The translations under genes were made by a program, and so were the position numbers. Positions 11,667-23,376 of a stretch of 64,000 bases of DNA are shown here, in pieces; the first letter of the stretch is position 1; every line of letters begins with the position of its first letter. Where the stretch lies: NCBI RefSeq assembly GCF_000226095.1, contig NC_016477.1, positions 1,364,001 through 1,428,000 of the forward strand. The letters are read 5' to 3'. The notes below the pieces were generated by a model that saw nothing but the letters and a program-made list of their open reading frames with translations, ran no database searches and was not told the origin of the DNA. The DNA comes from Thermothelomyces thermophilus ATCC 42464. Lineage: Eukaryota > Ascomycota > Sordariomycetes > Sordariales > Chaetomiaceae.

Positions 11667-14248
11667 TTATTCCCTGCCACTCCATTCAGACGCCCGCGCC
11701 TCCAGCTTCCGAATCACCGCGGCCACGGCCGTCTCGACGTCGACATGGAAGTACGGCCTGTTGGCCCCAAACAACGGCACCAGCCGCTTCCCAGAGGAGG
11801 AGACGACGGGCGTGACCTCGCCCGCCGCCGCTTCGATATCGACTTCCCTCGCCTTGGACCGGGCCTCGGCCGCCTTCGAGTCCTCGGCGCCGGTGGCGGA
11901 GGCTACCTCGGCCGCGCCGATCAGCGGCTCCAGAGCGAGCTTGTCCTGCTCTGAGTCGGCCGCGGACCCGACCGTGGAAGAACCGCGGCGGCGGCTGCTC
12001 TCGGGGCCGGCGCCGAAGCCGCTGGCGACGAGGGCGCGCTTGGTCCAGCGGCTGGCCACGCCGGCAAAGTGCCACTCGACGCGGTCCGGGTCCGCGTAGC
12101 GGTCGAACTGGTTGCGCAGGTCGATGAGGGCCTGGGCAGCCGTCATGTCGAGGGCGCTGACGGCGCCAAAGTCGAGGACGACGGCGCGCAGGGTCGGGCG
12201 GGCCGCCATCGCCTCGCGCTCCTCGGCGGCGCCGGACTTCCAGGGGAGCGGGCCCGGGTCGTTCCAGGGCCGGTCGCCCACCTTGTCGTACCGGTCGAGC
12301 CGCGTGCGCCGGGTGTGCTGGAAGATGTGGATGGTGAGGGTGTCGAGGTGGCGGGCCGAGTTGAGGTAGTTGAGACCTTCGCCGAAGCGGTAGATAAAGA
12401 CGCCCGGGTAGGGCGACGCGATGGTCACGTCGGGGTTGTATAGGTCGGCCCGGTCGAGGGGGAGGAAGGCGGCGTGGGACTTATCGCCGGGGCTCGCGGT
12501 ACCGCCGCCGCCCCGCAGGCTGTCTCGGGGGACGGATTGCACGGTCACCTTGCCGAGGAACCGGCCGGGGCTCTTCGCGATGCGGAAGAGCAAGACGGCT
12601 CCTGATGCCGCCATGGTGACGTAGATGCCGTTCTCGATAGTGGTGAAGACGGAAACGAAGACGCCGGCAAAGAAGATGACGAACTCGATAGGGGACGTCT
12701 TCCAGTACTTGTAGACCTCTCGCGGAGGGGAGATGAGGTCGCCGACGGCGTGGATGATGAGGGCGCTGAGGCCGGCCGAGGGAATGTAGAAGAAGACGGA
12801 AGTCAGCGCGTACAGCGCCAGCAGGACGATGATGGCCGTGAAGATGCCCGCAAGCGGGGTCCTGACTCCGGCTTTTGCCTTGATCGCCGTCCGCGAGAAG
12901 GATCCGGTGGCGGGATAGCCGCCGAGGAACGGCCCGAAGATGTTGCTGAAGCCGATGGCGACGAGCTCCTGGGAAGGGTTGATGATGTAATTGTTGACGC
13001 GGCCAAAGGACTTGGAGATGGCGATGTGCTCGATCAGAAGGACCAGGATGGTGGTGGGAATGTCGGAACCGATGGCCCCGAGAATCTCAGCGTCGAACCT
13101 GGGGGCACCCACATGTTGAAAACCTTAGGCGAGACAGTGTTAGCAGCTTTGATACCCATGACGGGGGACTGGTGAGGTTACGTACCGCTGGGAACGGTGC
13201 CGAGGATATCAAACTTGGCTTCCTTCTTGTCCGAGACGCCGCGGTTGGCCAACCAACTGACGAGGATATACAGGATCACAATGAAGGCCATGCGCAGAGT
13301 CGAGATGAAGAACCACGTCTTTTGGTAGCGGGGGTGCTTCCGTCCCATGAAGTTGCAGAACCAGCGGATGAAGTAAAGGCCGAACAAGGCAGTCAATCCC
13401 ATGGCTGCGTCCAACTTTGCCCTGGGTAACCCTTTGAGGGTGTTGATGATGACTAGATAAGTTGCGTCGCGAGTGTTGACGCCGGAGATGCCCAGGAGCT
13501 TGGGGACCTGGCCGGAGGCGATGCTGAGGGCGGAGCCCGTCATGAAAGAGCCGATGGCGACCAGCGGGATGAATTCGACGATAAAGCCGAGCCTAGCTAA
13601 GCCCAGGAACAAGAGAACAATACCCGAGATGAGGGCAAGACTCCGGGCGATGGTTTCCGGGGCGAGGTCTGGGTGGCTCTCCTGGACTTTGATGGTGATA
13701 TTACCGACAATAGTGGACATGACGGCAACCGCCTACAGTACAAGCTTGGTGAGCATCTGACACAGAGAAACACTGAGGTGTCGAGTCGGCATACACCAAT
13801 GGTGATGTCCTTGGACGTCGCGAATGCCCAGTAGAACAGGAATCCCACAAAGGATGTGTACAGCCCGTACTCGGGCGGCAGGTTGGCGAGGAGGGCGTAG
13901 GCCATGCCTTGCGGCACGACGACGAAGCCGACCGTGACGCCTGCAGTTTGATTAGCCTTCTCTGGGGCCGCGAAGCGCTGCGACTGGGACTCGATACTCA
14001 CCGGCAATAAAGTCACCCAGCAGCCATGTTAGGTTGTAGTGAAAGATCCATCCGAGAAACGGGAATAACTCTTTGATGTAGTTGAGGATGTCGCGTCCCG
14101 TGGGGATGAGCTCGACCAGAGCTTCCTTGACTGTAGGCTCTTCCTCGACGTAGTAGCTGTCGTCACGGAAGGCGGAGTCGTCCAGGCTCTGGTCGGGATC
14201 GATGCCCAAGAACGACTTGAGGCGGTCGGCGTACTTGTTCGCGGCCAT
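11667..14248 (-). CDS. Sulfate permease, SulP/SLC26 family with STAS domain
   Basis: Plasma-membrane sulfate transporter of the Neurospora CYS14 type. Reading the minus strand, the exons are 14248-14002, 13940-13795, 13732-13186 and 13123-11667. All introns are 61-62 nt with good GT-AG ends and matching phases, giving 798 residues. I chose the ATG at 14248 (MAANKYADRL) because frames further up lack an ATG. SulP signatures seen are FVVVPQGMAYALLANLPPEY, TSKDITIG followed by AVMSTIVGN, and GFSNIFGPFLGGYPATGSFS. The C-terminal STAS domain includes VVLDFGAVSALDMTAAQALI. The tail is rich in acidic and basic residues. Two near matches to the CYS3 site lie 310-380 bp upstream. Which sulfur regulator acts is inference. 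Confidence 0.94.
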
Positions 14249-17200
14249 GTTTGTCGTCCGACTGGGTGGTGGATGTGTCGAGTCGAGGTTGAGGCTGCAG
14301 CGGCAAGCCAAACAGACGAGACGAGCCGCAGGATATGTTATATATATGAAGGTGTGCGAGCGGCTCTCACGTTCTCAACCGATTTCAAAACCCCCCAAAT
14401 GCGGTGTTTGAGGGCCCCAGCCTCCAGCTGGATCCTAGTGTACCGGTATGAGCTGCCACGGTGAGAGCGCGCGAGGATGAAGAGGAGGGGGCCGGGGGTG
14501 GCGAGCAAGGTTCTGGATCTGATAGTTCGAGCACGCGCTGGGAGGCGTCTTGTGCATGACACCCACAGCCGCGGGATGCTAACACACACAATCGCTGATC
14601 TTCCCAGACAGACGGGCCGCGATGACACATGGGAATGGGGGAAGAGAGGCCCTCGCATATCTTGGTGTATATGCGTGTGGCTGCGAGTATGTATGTATGT
14701 ATGTACTACTCCGTACATACAGCAGGCGGCCAGGATCAGGGCCGGGGTAGGGGTCGTTGTGCAAGCGGCAACCGCCGAATGCATGGGGGTCCTCGCGCGA
14801 TTCTGGAAATGTAACCAGGTATTCCACACATATACCACTTACTAGTGTAGCTCGAATCTGGAGGTCGGCTAGTGTACACAGTACGCGAGCTGTGGAACGG
14901 CAATATGGGGGATGGCCCCCGTGAGGGATGTACATCGACGTCTTCTAGAATCTCAGTGCCGTTGTGGTCCCCAAAATATCATAGACGGCAGCACTTTCCA
15001 GGTAAATCTCCCTCTCGAGCTCGGGTCGACAACTAGGGCGGTGGAACGGGAAGCGATCTTGCGTAATCCGTACACCACTACAGCAAGTGTACAAATACTA
15101 CCTTGCCGCTTGTTGGGGCGGGGGACAAGAGGCTGGAAACTTCCGTTATCAAGAGATGATATTGCGTTGGCTCCCATTGCTGCTCACCTTCTCTTTCGAA
15201 GTCCTGGTTGTCTGCGGTGATGCCGAAGCTCTATGACGCTATTCATAGAGCGGGACCCGGAACACCTTGAAAATGCAGCTCAAGCTCGATGCGCCGAGCG
15301 TCCTTTGCCGAAGTCGTCCACCATGAGGGGTGCCAAGAGTAGCCGCATAAAATGCCCAGAGAGCTTATGAAAACTGGAAGTTGCTCCTTGCCAGAAAGAC
15401 CGCGCGCAGTGGATGGCATCCTGGGCAGCTTCGCGTGAGAGTGGAGGTGGGCAGCCAAGAAAGCACGATTGCGCAACGCCACCTCCTCCTTCTTCTCTCC
15501 ATGGGTTGGGTTTGTGCGCTTTCGATGACAGAGAAGAATTGAAATTTGAAATTCCATGGGGGCGAGAACAACTCCTCGGGAAGGAATACAGAGTAAGCAG
15601 GCGCTGTGGCTGCTCGCGACGGGAGCTGCTCTCGGTCCCTTCCACTTCTGGCAAGTACTCCCATTGAAGGTCCCCTTCTCGTTTAGTCCTGGAGATGTGA
15701 TTGGTCCGCAATCGTGCGCTGCCCAATCACACCATTTTCAGAGTTTCTCAGCCATTCAACTCCTTCTTCCAGGCCATTACTTGGTGTTGCTTTCTTCTCG
15801 GCGCAGAATTTCTGCGAGCTCCTCTTGCCTCGTTCCACGAGCCCATCATCATCTCCCCAGGTCGGCCGCTTGTCGAGATTCAGCTAGAGCGTGGGGGTCA
15901 GACTGCAGCGTGCTCCCCGCCCAGAGAAGTTAAAAAGGACGGTCGCCCACCCTTCCGCCATAACGACATTTCAGGGGTCCTATTGCGCGATCAAGCACCA
16001 TTGCTCGACGGCCAACCATTCCTGACACCGTGCAGAGAGCACGCTACTTGCCCAACCTGCCCGCCTTTTCGAATCGAGGCCTCGGCTCTCCCGAGGCCCA
16101 GCAATGTGGTTCGGGAGTGGGTGCTGAAACATCCAGCTTTCCTTTCTTCCTCATGCTGAACCAGATTGATGAGGCCGTCGCACGTTCTCGTGGAGAATGA
16201 TATTGTTCCACCAAACCCGACGGCTTGGTGTGAGCGCGAGGCTCGTGGGAATGTCGATCTCGATGCGTGCGCGGGTTCGCTGATAACCGTGGCGATCTGA
16301 CTAATTAGCATACCCAAAACGTCACCTTGCTTTTTGACTGAAAGTCGAGGCGGCCACTCCGTCTTCGCCAATTTCAGCGTTCCGTGTGCCCGAGAGCTTG
16401 CTCTTGCACACCTCGAATCGCCTGGTAATTCAGGGCAGAGCCTCAGCTTCGCAAGGCTCGAAGATGAGCGCTCGCACTGCCCTCGAAAACGGTAGAATTA
16501 AGGAGCGGCCGCACCCCAAGGGGAGACCGAACAAGTTGCGGTATTGGGCCGTGAGAGTACTTGGTGGAGTAGCAAGACGACATGTCCCATGTCGAACATT
16601 GTTTCCCTCACGAAACTCGCCTTGTTCAAGCGTTAGCAGCTGACCTTCCATGAGATGGCAACGGAGAGTTGCCGTCTCTGTGGGATGGAAGAAAGAGAAT
16701 CGAAAGGAACGAAAGTTTGAGGCACAGAGGAAATCAGAGCTTGGTTTGAATTGCCCTCTTTGATAGCTCATGCCATCCTCACCATCCACGGAAGCAAGCT
16801 CCTTTTGTATGTGTGTACTATGCATGGAGTTGTATTTTGTTGAACTGCGCTGTATCTCCCTTGACACAGCAGGGCTGAGCTTAGAACGCCCGCGACTTGG
16901 GTGTGGGGAAGAAACTCGCTGGAGCCGGCATCTCGTAAACTCGAAGCTAGGAAGCACTGAACTACCAGTTCTGGTTGGGATATGGGACTTGTGACCTGGT
17001 CGCCTTCTGCTGGTGGCGTTGTCATGCCTTGTAACATACCCAATGCAGGGCGAGCATCCTATCCATCCTTGTGTGAAAGACACACCCTACACCTACTTGA
17101 GCCAACCTATCGGGCAAGGTGGCCTTGCAGGCGTTGCATGCTGTTTACGTGGCGAGTCTTCCTTTCCCCCCCCTTCCAACCCCCCCCCCCCCCCCAAAAA

Positions 17201-17466
17201 AAAAGTACCCTCGGCCAGCACAGGCTGTTGCTTCGTTCGGTATGTTTCAGGCACTACGTTATGTACATACCTATGCGTCCGTCTCCTGCACGGAAATTTG
17301 GGGGCGTGAGGCACCAAGACTGCCCGGGCCCGGCTTCCCCGAATTGTCTGAGCTCGGGAGTCCCTCTGGCTGGCGCTTATGATGGCTTCCGGACCCGCGA
17401 CGGTGGTGTGCTGAACGACCTCCTCATCTTGATGCACGACTCGCAGGGACCCTGAGAAACGCAAGC
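14249..17466. other. Long non-coding region (3.2 kb) between sulfate permease and bHLH gene
   Basis: No gene is supported on either strand. Visible items are a TATG microsatellite merging into TACTCCGTAC (14690-14716), two near-CYS3 sites at 14556 and 14622, and a C-run followed by an A-run at about 17183-17205. A TGTACATAC motif is at 17262. Its length suggests a large promoter for one of the neighbours, but this is not shown. Confidence 0.55.
14556..14630. promoter_or_regulatory. Two near-consensus CYS3 (bZIP sulfur regulator) sites
   Basis: The Neurospora CYS3 site is ATGRYRYCAT. ATGACACCCA at 14556-14565 and ATGACACAT at 14622-14630 are partial matches, about 310 and 380 bp before the sulfate permease start. 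They are suggestive only, because neither is a perfect match. Confidence 0.25.
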
Positions 17467-18718
17467 ATGCACTGCTCTTGCGTCAGCGGCCAGCGTTGCA
17501 ACCCATCCTCGGATGGAGCCAGCGGCTATATACAGAGTGATGTCGCTGCGATAAGCGGATCAGACATGCAGGCAACTCCCGCAACCGGCTTATCCTACAG
17601 CCCGGGTCTTGAGGAGGCTGAGAGCTCCTTTCCCGAACGGCACCTCGATGAAGATAAGCCCCAGTTCTCGGCGAGTGGCGGTATCGGCACCGGCCGCTAT
17701 CAGTCCGGCGTCGTAAAACGGCAGGTGTTTGAGCCTAGTCTCCCAACGGTCTACGCCCGGGATTGGCCCGGCCCGGGCCAGTCTATCTCCCAAGACGGTC
17801 ATGTAAGACAGATATTTTCGATGGCGCATCTTTCTACTTGTCGGGTAGCTCATCAAGCATGTCTCCAAGGTATCCTCTCACGGTCCATTAGTCGATGGCA
17901 CCACCCTCGGCGGTCCATTCCCACAGCCACAGCCGAATTCGGGATCCTTGTCGGCGGGATGGAACTCGTTTCGTGAGCAGCCGCAGGACGGCTTCTTCTG
18001 GCCGCCCAGCCGCCGTGAGTTCAGCGTCGACGACGATTCCGACTCGATCCAGAGTCGAAACGAAAGCCATGAGGATTTCTGTCCGTCAATACCGGCACTG
18101 TCGGGGCAGAGACCCAGGCGCCGAAGCTCTCACCGCGTGACCAAGCCGGCAAAGCCCCCAACACCGATAGCGACTCACCATCTGGCGGCGCGCACGGAGC
18201 GACCTTACATTCCCGACTTTGACTACAGCACAGACTGGCTTGAGCCCTCGGATGCCTCGGTCGCTTCCTTTTCGCATTCCAGTCACGATCCCACACCAAT
18301 CACCCCCGGAAACGAGATTGAAATCGCGTTACGAGACAACGCCTCGTCGTCGTCCAAGGTCGACTCCAAGCGGATCGCGCACAAACTGTCTGAGAAGAGC
18401 AGACGAAATCGCCTGACCATTGCAATACGAGAGATACAGAAACTGCTTCCCTCGGGGGTCGATGGCGAGGATTTGTTGCCGACACCAAAGGAGGCGGATT
18501 ACGTGGTTCGCCCTGGCGTGCCCAGTAGTAAGCTTGACATCGTGGAGATGGCCGTGGGTTTCATTCGGGACTTGAAGGCAATGAACAAGTCGATGGCGGA
18601 GAAAATAAAAGACTTAGAGAAGGAGTTGGAAGCGTGCCAGTGCCGACATCCCAGAGCAGAAGAGGCCGAAGCGGCGCCGTCGGGCGAACCAACAATGATG
18701 GAACGCACCGCGGGTTGA
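17467..18718 (+). CDS. bHLH transcription factor, Pho4-like class B
   Basis: Predicted nuclear DNA-binding protein of about 394 residues. Exons are 17467-17802 and 17870-18718. The GTAAGA donor follows DGH, the acceptor is TCCAAG, and the phase is 0. The second-exon frame stays coding-like back to 17870. The basic region AHKLSEKSRRNRLTIAI has His, Glu and Arg at the class B positions that read CACGTG. A helix-loop-helix follows, with a long loop (SGVDGEDLLPTPKEADY) and second helix KLDIVEMAVGFIRDLKAM, then a coiled extension (EKIKDLEKELEAC). This resembles the Pho4/NUC-1 group, but the protein is much smaller than NUC-1 and the N-terminus is not recognisable, so a role in phosphate response is only a guess. 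The first exon and its ATG are less certain than the second. Confidence 0.78.
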
Positions 18719-18802
18719 GTATGAGCAACACGGCATTTGGGGTTATAATATGATTGAGGAATACACCCGGCCATGATCAACAAACATCATGGTACCTAAC
18801 TG

Positions 18803-18857
<55 letters not shown>
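18803..18857 (+). repeat. 55-nt poly-A homopolymer
   Basis: An unbroken run of 55 A, 84 bases after the stop codon of the bHLH gene and just before the TA-rich tract. It could be a true homopolymer, the tail of an inserted element, or an assembly artefact. No flanking target-site duplication is evident. Confidence 0.95.
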
Positions 18858-18858
<1 letters not shown>

Positions 18859-20202
18859 ACAACCTGCTGGAACCATGCTCCGCGGGCATTTACAACACCC
18901 TCTAAGCTCTTTCCTCTTTTCCGTGAACTCATGCTGGGCTCTGCCTGCTATGCACCCACCCGGCCGCACGCTGGTACGCTCTTCCAGTCATTATTGAAAA
19001 CACTTATTCATCACGAATTGTCTCTACGCTGCTCATTCTCTACATTTTCTTCTATATCTCGCCCGTTCTTCATTCTTACCAGTGCCCTTATTACCTCCCC
19101 GGGAATGGCATACTTCCTAATCGGATATAGCGCTATATCAAACATATATCCTTATATAGCCTAGCCGTACCTGCTATGTAAATCGAACCCCTCCTCTCTT
19201 AAGTTCCTTTTTTATACTCTTATTATAGGCTTAGGCTTTATCTAGGCTAGACAATGCTAGGCAAAGCCTAGCACTAAGTCAGACTTACCTAGCCCTACTT
19301 ATATATATACTATTATTTTGTAAGACGTTCGTTACTCATTTATAAGATACTTGGTAGTTAAGGCCTAGTTAAGGCTTATCTAGAGACGTAACTAAGTCGG
19401 ACCCCCTGGATTCGGAACACCCCCCCTTTCGTACAGACGTCACGCACACATTGCTACTTTAACCTAACCACTTCAACTTACTATAACTTGGTCGGTTCTT
19501 TTTCAATCAACCCCAAACTTTACAATTACCTTCAACAGTTTAATATAGCTTATACTAAACAGGATACAGGTCGTGCTAGTGGCCCATGACTGAGCTGGCG
19601 CTACAGGACTTCGAGTGGTGTACGCGGCACGGGAATGATTGGGCTGGAACGTGTCGTTGCCTACAAAACGGCGCGTGGTGTCGCACTCGAGAAGGCATCA
19701 GCCAACCATTAGCCGCTGTGCGACGAGAATACGGTGCAGTTGTGCGGGGTCCTCGCCTCGAAGTCGGTGCGAAGGGCTCAAGAATGCCCCGCTTGACGGT
19801 TGGTACTTGTTACGAGAGAATGGAGGGTGAAACCAGGTGAGGCTTTGAATGTTCGCGATTTTTAGGCAGACATCCACCTTGCAGCCGAATGTGCAGCATG
19901 CAACTCAGTATCGATGCTTTCTGCCAGCCTTACCCCGCTGGTCTCCAATCTCTTTTTGGTGTATTGGTTGAACTATGTGTCTGCTAACGACTTGCATGCT
20001 TCGGACAAGAGCCCTCGACAGCGGGTTCCGACATGTGCAAACAAGAGGTCAGAAAATGGTCCAACTGCGGCTGCACTGTCAACGCTGGCAGTCTACAGAC
20101 CTGCGGCAAACAAGGAACGGCAAATTGTAAGGGCGTTGAGGAGGTACCGATCGCATTTTGGTCGGGATGGTGCAAGGACCATAAACCTTAAAGGTTCAGG
20201 GG
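18858..20202. repeat. TA-rich, RIP-like degraded tract plus non-coding flank
   Basis: From about 19080 to 19560 the sequence changes sharply to TA-rich DNA dense in TATA, CTAG and TTAG words, unlike the GC-rich surroundings. This is the look of repeat DNA worn by repeat-induced point mutation. Too little is left to name an element, and no clear terminal repeats are visible. A 16-bp perfect palindrome sits at 19124-19139. The rest, 19560-20202, carries only short chance frames. Confidence 0.5.
19124..19139. repeat. 16-bp perfect palindrome
   Basis: GATATAGCGCTATATC reads the same on both strands. It lies at the border where the TA-rich tract begins. Function unknown. Confidence 0.9.
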
Positions 20203-20976
20203 CTATCTGATGAATCTCTTGAATGCTTTCAAGTCGCCTTCCGCCTCGAAGATGCCACTGGCATATACCCAGTTAGGAATGAAGGGGGGGACGGCGCTCC
20301 CTACTCGCCCCGCGAAGCCAAAGTCAATCAATATAATCCGATCGTTACCGTCCTTCATGATGTTACTAGGAGTCACATCCCCATTGCAGAATCCAGCAGA
20401 GTGGAGCCGCAGAAGAACACGTTGAATGTCGTGCTGCCGATGGTGTAGCTCGTATTGTTTGAGCTTACTTAACGCTTTCATCCGGTAGCCGCAGATGCGC
20501 CCGCCGTCCACAATGGGCTGCGTGTCGATCTCTGGAACCGGCAGGCCTAACGACTGTAAATCGGTGAGGATATTAAACTCGTGTTCGATAAGCTCGAGGG
20601 ATTGCGTGTCCGGATGGGCGAGCTTAAGAATGGGAAAGCGACTATGCTCCGAGGCTCGGATGGACGCGTAGGAACCGTAATCAAGGAGCGCCGAATTCCT
20701 CCAGATCGCAGCGAGAGCGGGGCTTAGCGGTAACGGGAAGACTTCAACGCGGTCGAGAGCAGGAAAGTTGCTAAGATCAGGGTACTCCGGAGATCCCTGC
20801 CAAACGATGGAGAACGGATTTCGGCCGTGATCGACAATGCATCTGAAGAGGTCGCCGTCCCCCGCATCCTGAGGAGGCGTGATCGGCCAGGCCCGGTTCA
20901 AGTGACAATGGAACTCACAAGGCGTTGACGAGCGATAGCTGGCATCGGAGCTTGTCGATACTAGTAGATGCTCCAT
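20203..20976 (-). CDS. Protein kinase-like / aminoglycoside phosphotransferase-like protein
   Basis: Single-exon gene of 257 residues. The start at 20976 (MEHLLVSTSSD) is the first ATG in the frame. The C-terminal half carries the small-kinase signatures: the lysine strand FPILKLAHP, a helix with IEHEFNIL, the catalytic loop LHSAGFCNGDVTPSNIM and the metal motif ILIDFGFAG. GDVTPSN in place of HRDLKPEN, and the lack of a substrate-binding lobe after DFG, fit the compact APH/Bud32-like kinases that are common as orphan genes in filamentous fungi. The first ~100 residues resemble nothing I know. Substrate unknown. It stands alone between the TA-rich tract and the basic protein. Confidence 0.72.
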   Translation of the reverse strand: MEHLLVSTSSDASYRSSTPCEFHCHLNRAWPITPPQDAGDGDLFRCIVDHGRNPFSIVWQGSPEYPDLSNFPALDRVEVFPLPLSPALAAIWRNSALLDYGSYASIRASEHSRFPILKLAHPDTQSLELIEHEFNILTDLQSLGLPVPEIDTQPIVDGGRICGYRMKALSKLKQYELHHRQHDIQRVLLRLHSAGFCNGDVTPSNIMKDGNDRIILIDFGFAGRVGSAVPPFIPNWVYASGIFEAEGDLKAFKRFIR

Positions 20977-21347
20977 GCTGAACTTTGTGTGAGATGGCAG
21001 GCGGAGTACGGTCTTCGAGAGCAATCTTCACCGCCAGACGGATCCCGCGACCATTTCGTAGCTTTGTCGGTTTGGCAGGTAACTGTTGGTGATGCAGCAG
21101 TGATCATTTGCCCCAAGAGGACCCGGGGGACATAAACGAACCGGGTCACTTGATTTTCCGTTACCGAGATGTGGGGGGCAAAACGCTGACGGGGTTGTTT
21201 CCTCACCACTGCCATCTGACCGAGGGCTGACCGGCGGAAGGAGTGACGAGTTGTCTCCCACTTCGACCGCCTCGCCATCACCATTGGCGACCCCCTCCTC
21301 CCCTCTGTCCCGTCAACCTGTTATCCCACCAATTCAATTCTCTTGAA
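20977..21347. other. Intergenic gap
   Basis: Non-coding space between the kinase-like gene and the next minus-strand gene. No motif is recognised. Confidence 0.5.
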
Positions 21348-22814
21348 CTAGGAAATGCTCCCCACGGCCGCGCGTAGCCCACCTCTGGGCCGTCTGGCCG
21401 CCCCGTGTCGTCTTGAATCTGTTGAAGTTGAAATGGTCGCCGCCTTCCCATTGATCCGCGGCCGCAGTGTTTTTATCCGCTCTCTACGCGGTTCCGGTGC
21501 TGCTGCTGCTGCCACTCTGGGAGGTGTTGTCATACGCTTGGGCCGCCGACGACGAGGCGAGGACGAGGTATGGATGGTGGTGGTGGTGGTAGTGGTGGTG
21601 ACAGCCGGGACCACCGGCGCCCCGGAAGCTTGCAGGACGCTGCCTGTGCCGTCGCTGCCTGGGCCGTCGCTGTCCGGGCCGCCGCTCGTGCTGGCCACCT
21701 TCCTTCTCTTAGATCTTGGTTCCGGGAGATCTTTCTCCTCCTACTCGTCTGTCCAGGGCCTACGTCTCTTGCTTCGTCTTATCTATGATAGGTTGTTGCT
21801 CCTGCTGGCTAGCACCTCCTCCGTCTCGTCTGTCTTGTCCTTGTCTGTCGTGTCCTCGTCCGTCTTCCCCATCCGCCTGCGCTTCCCTAACCGTGGCTCC
21901 ACGACGTCCTGCAGTCCGTCGCTGCCGTCTGTAGGCCTCCTTTTCTTGCTGCTGCCAGTCTTGCCGCTACTGCCCTCGCATGCCGCAGCCTTCTGCTCTT
22001 CCTTGATCTTCTCAATCTCAGACAGCACCCAATCAACCCTGCACTGCTGCTGGTCGACCTTGGCCTTAGCCACCTCGTATTTCCCCTTCGCCTTTTTCTC
22101 CAGTCTCCGCGCGTCCCCGGCAAGCAGGTAGAGGCACTCCGCTTCGAAGGCGAGATACTCGGCGTACGTAGTCCACAGGTCCTGCGTCTTGGGGTCCAGC
22201 AACAACCTCAGAGGCCGCCGGATGACGAACCCTCGGGGAAGCAGTCTCCTCACAACCTCGGCGTGCCTCTCGACATCTTCCTCGTCCTCGCCGTAGTCGC
22301 TGTAATCGCGCTCCCAGCGCAGGCGCGCAGTCTGCTCGAACTCCGGCTCGGCCGCGCGTCTGGAGGTTCCCCCGCTCATGAAGTAGTCGCGCCTGTATAC
22401 GTCGAGATATTCCCCAAACCCAGGCCTCCTGCGCCTTCCGCGCAGCTGCCACGCGCGGAACTCCTTCCATCGGTTCCATTGTCTGGAGAGGGCCTGCCAC
22501 TTCCCCTTCGCATCCGCTGGGTGTTGTTGTATGGTCCATGGCCGCAGCAGGTGGGTGTGCGCGTCCGGATTCGCTTCAACATGTGGGAGGAGATCGACAT
22601 GGAACAGCGGCCGGCAGTTGTCGTCGAGGAGCGCCTGGTGGCACTTGATCTCGTACTCGTGCTCTTCGTCCTCGGGAGGTTCGACGGTCGACGAGCGGGA
22701 GGGACTCGGGTAATAGCTCTGCACCGGACGATGGTCTGATTCGGATGGGATTCGATCCAGCAGCGCGGTGAGGGCGGTTGCGTCAATCGACGGTGCTTGG
22801 CTAGGCAGCAGGTT
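21348..22814 (-). CDS. Basic, coiled-coil protein of unknown function with nuclear localisation signals (borders approximate)
   Basis: Not recognised. The main exon, open from 22814 down to the stop at 21783, encodes over 330 residues. It is rich in charged residues: WNRWKEFRAWQLRGRRRR, a conserved-looking block around LLDPKTQDLWTTYAEYLAF, and then a helix around YEVAKAKVDQQQCRVDWVLSEI. It ends in Lys/Arg runs (KKRRP, GKRRRM). A second frame, 21348 to about 21740, reads on plausibly after an intron near 21810-21740 (possible TAG acceptor). It begins DLPEPRSKRRKV, contains a threonine run and ends in an Arg-rich tail. No ATG opens the main exon, so a first exon is needed. A candidate begins with MATQLSGGQV at 23040, but I found no clean junction. 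Composition suggests a nuclear or chromatin-associated protein. Confidence 0.5.
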
Positions 22815-23376
22815 TCAACTGTTAGATTATTTTATTGTGGCATGGGCAATGTGCAGATGGGCGATCCAGAGGGGAAACTCGCAGCAGTTGTTGGGCAAGA
22901 AGACCCCTCTTGGTCTCGGACACGTTATCCCCCCCGCCTGTGAAGGTTTGGATTTGAGGAGAGCCGTCTTGGGTGTTGTCACTGAGATGCTCATCCGTGC
23001 TGAGAGAGAGAACCTGGCCACCGGAGAGCTGGGTCGCCATGGCTTCCTTGTTCCGACGTGCGTGGTACGAATGTTGAGTGTGGTGTCGCGTTGGTGTGGG
23101 CGACCATTGTGGTGGTTGAGAACTTGAGGTGGTCCAGTTGGTGGGGTACGGGTGGGTTTTAAAGTACGGATTACAGAACAATCAGTGCACGGAAGCCTGA
23201 ACAGCCCACCCAAGCCACCCCGGCATTGTGATGACTTACAGGGATGTGGCAGGCGGGTACATCCGCAAGCTTCCCAGCCTCACAGCCCCATAACCTCGGG
23301 TACTCTTAAATCATAAACTGACAACATTGAACCCAGCTTTCTGTACCATCACATCTGTTCCATTTCATGCATCTAT

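Noticed and set aside
12069-12443. Plus-strand frames over the sulfate permease STAS region
   Set aside because: Shadows of a well-supported minus-strand gene.
18803-18857. Poly-A run as tail of a processed copy of the bHLH gene
   Set aside because: The bHLH gene appears to keep an intron (17803-17869), which a processed copy would lack.
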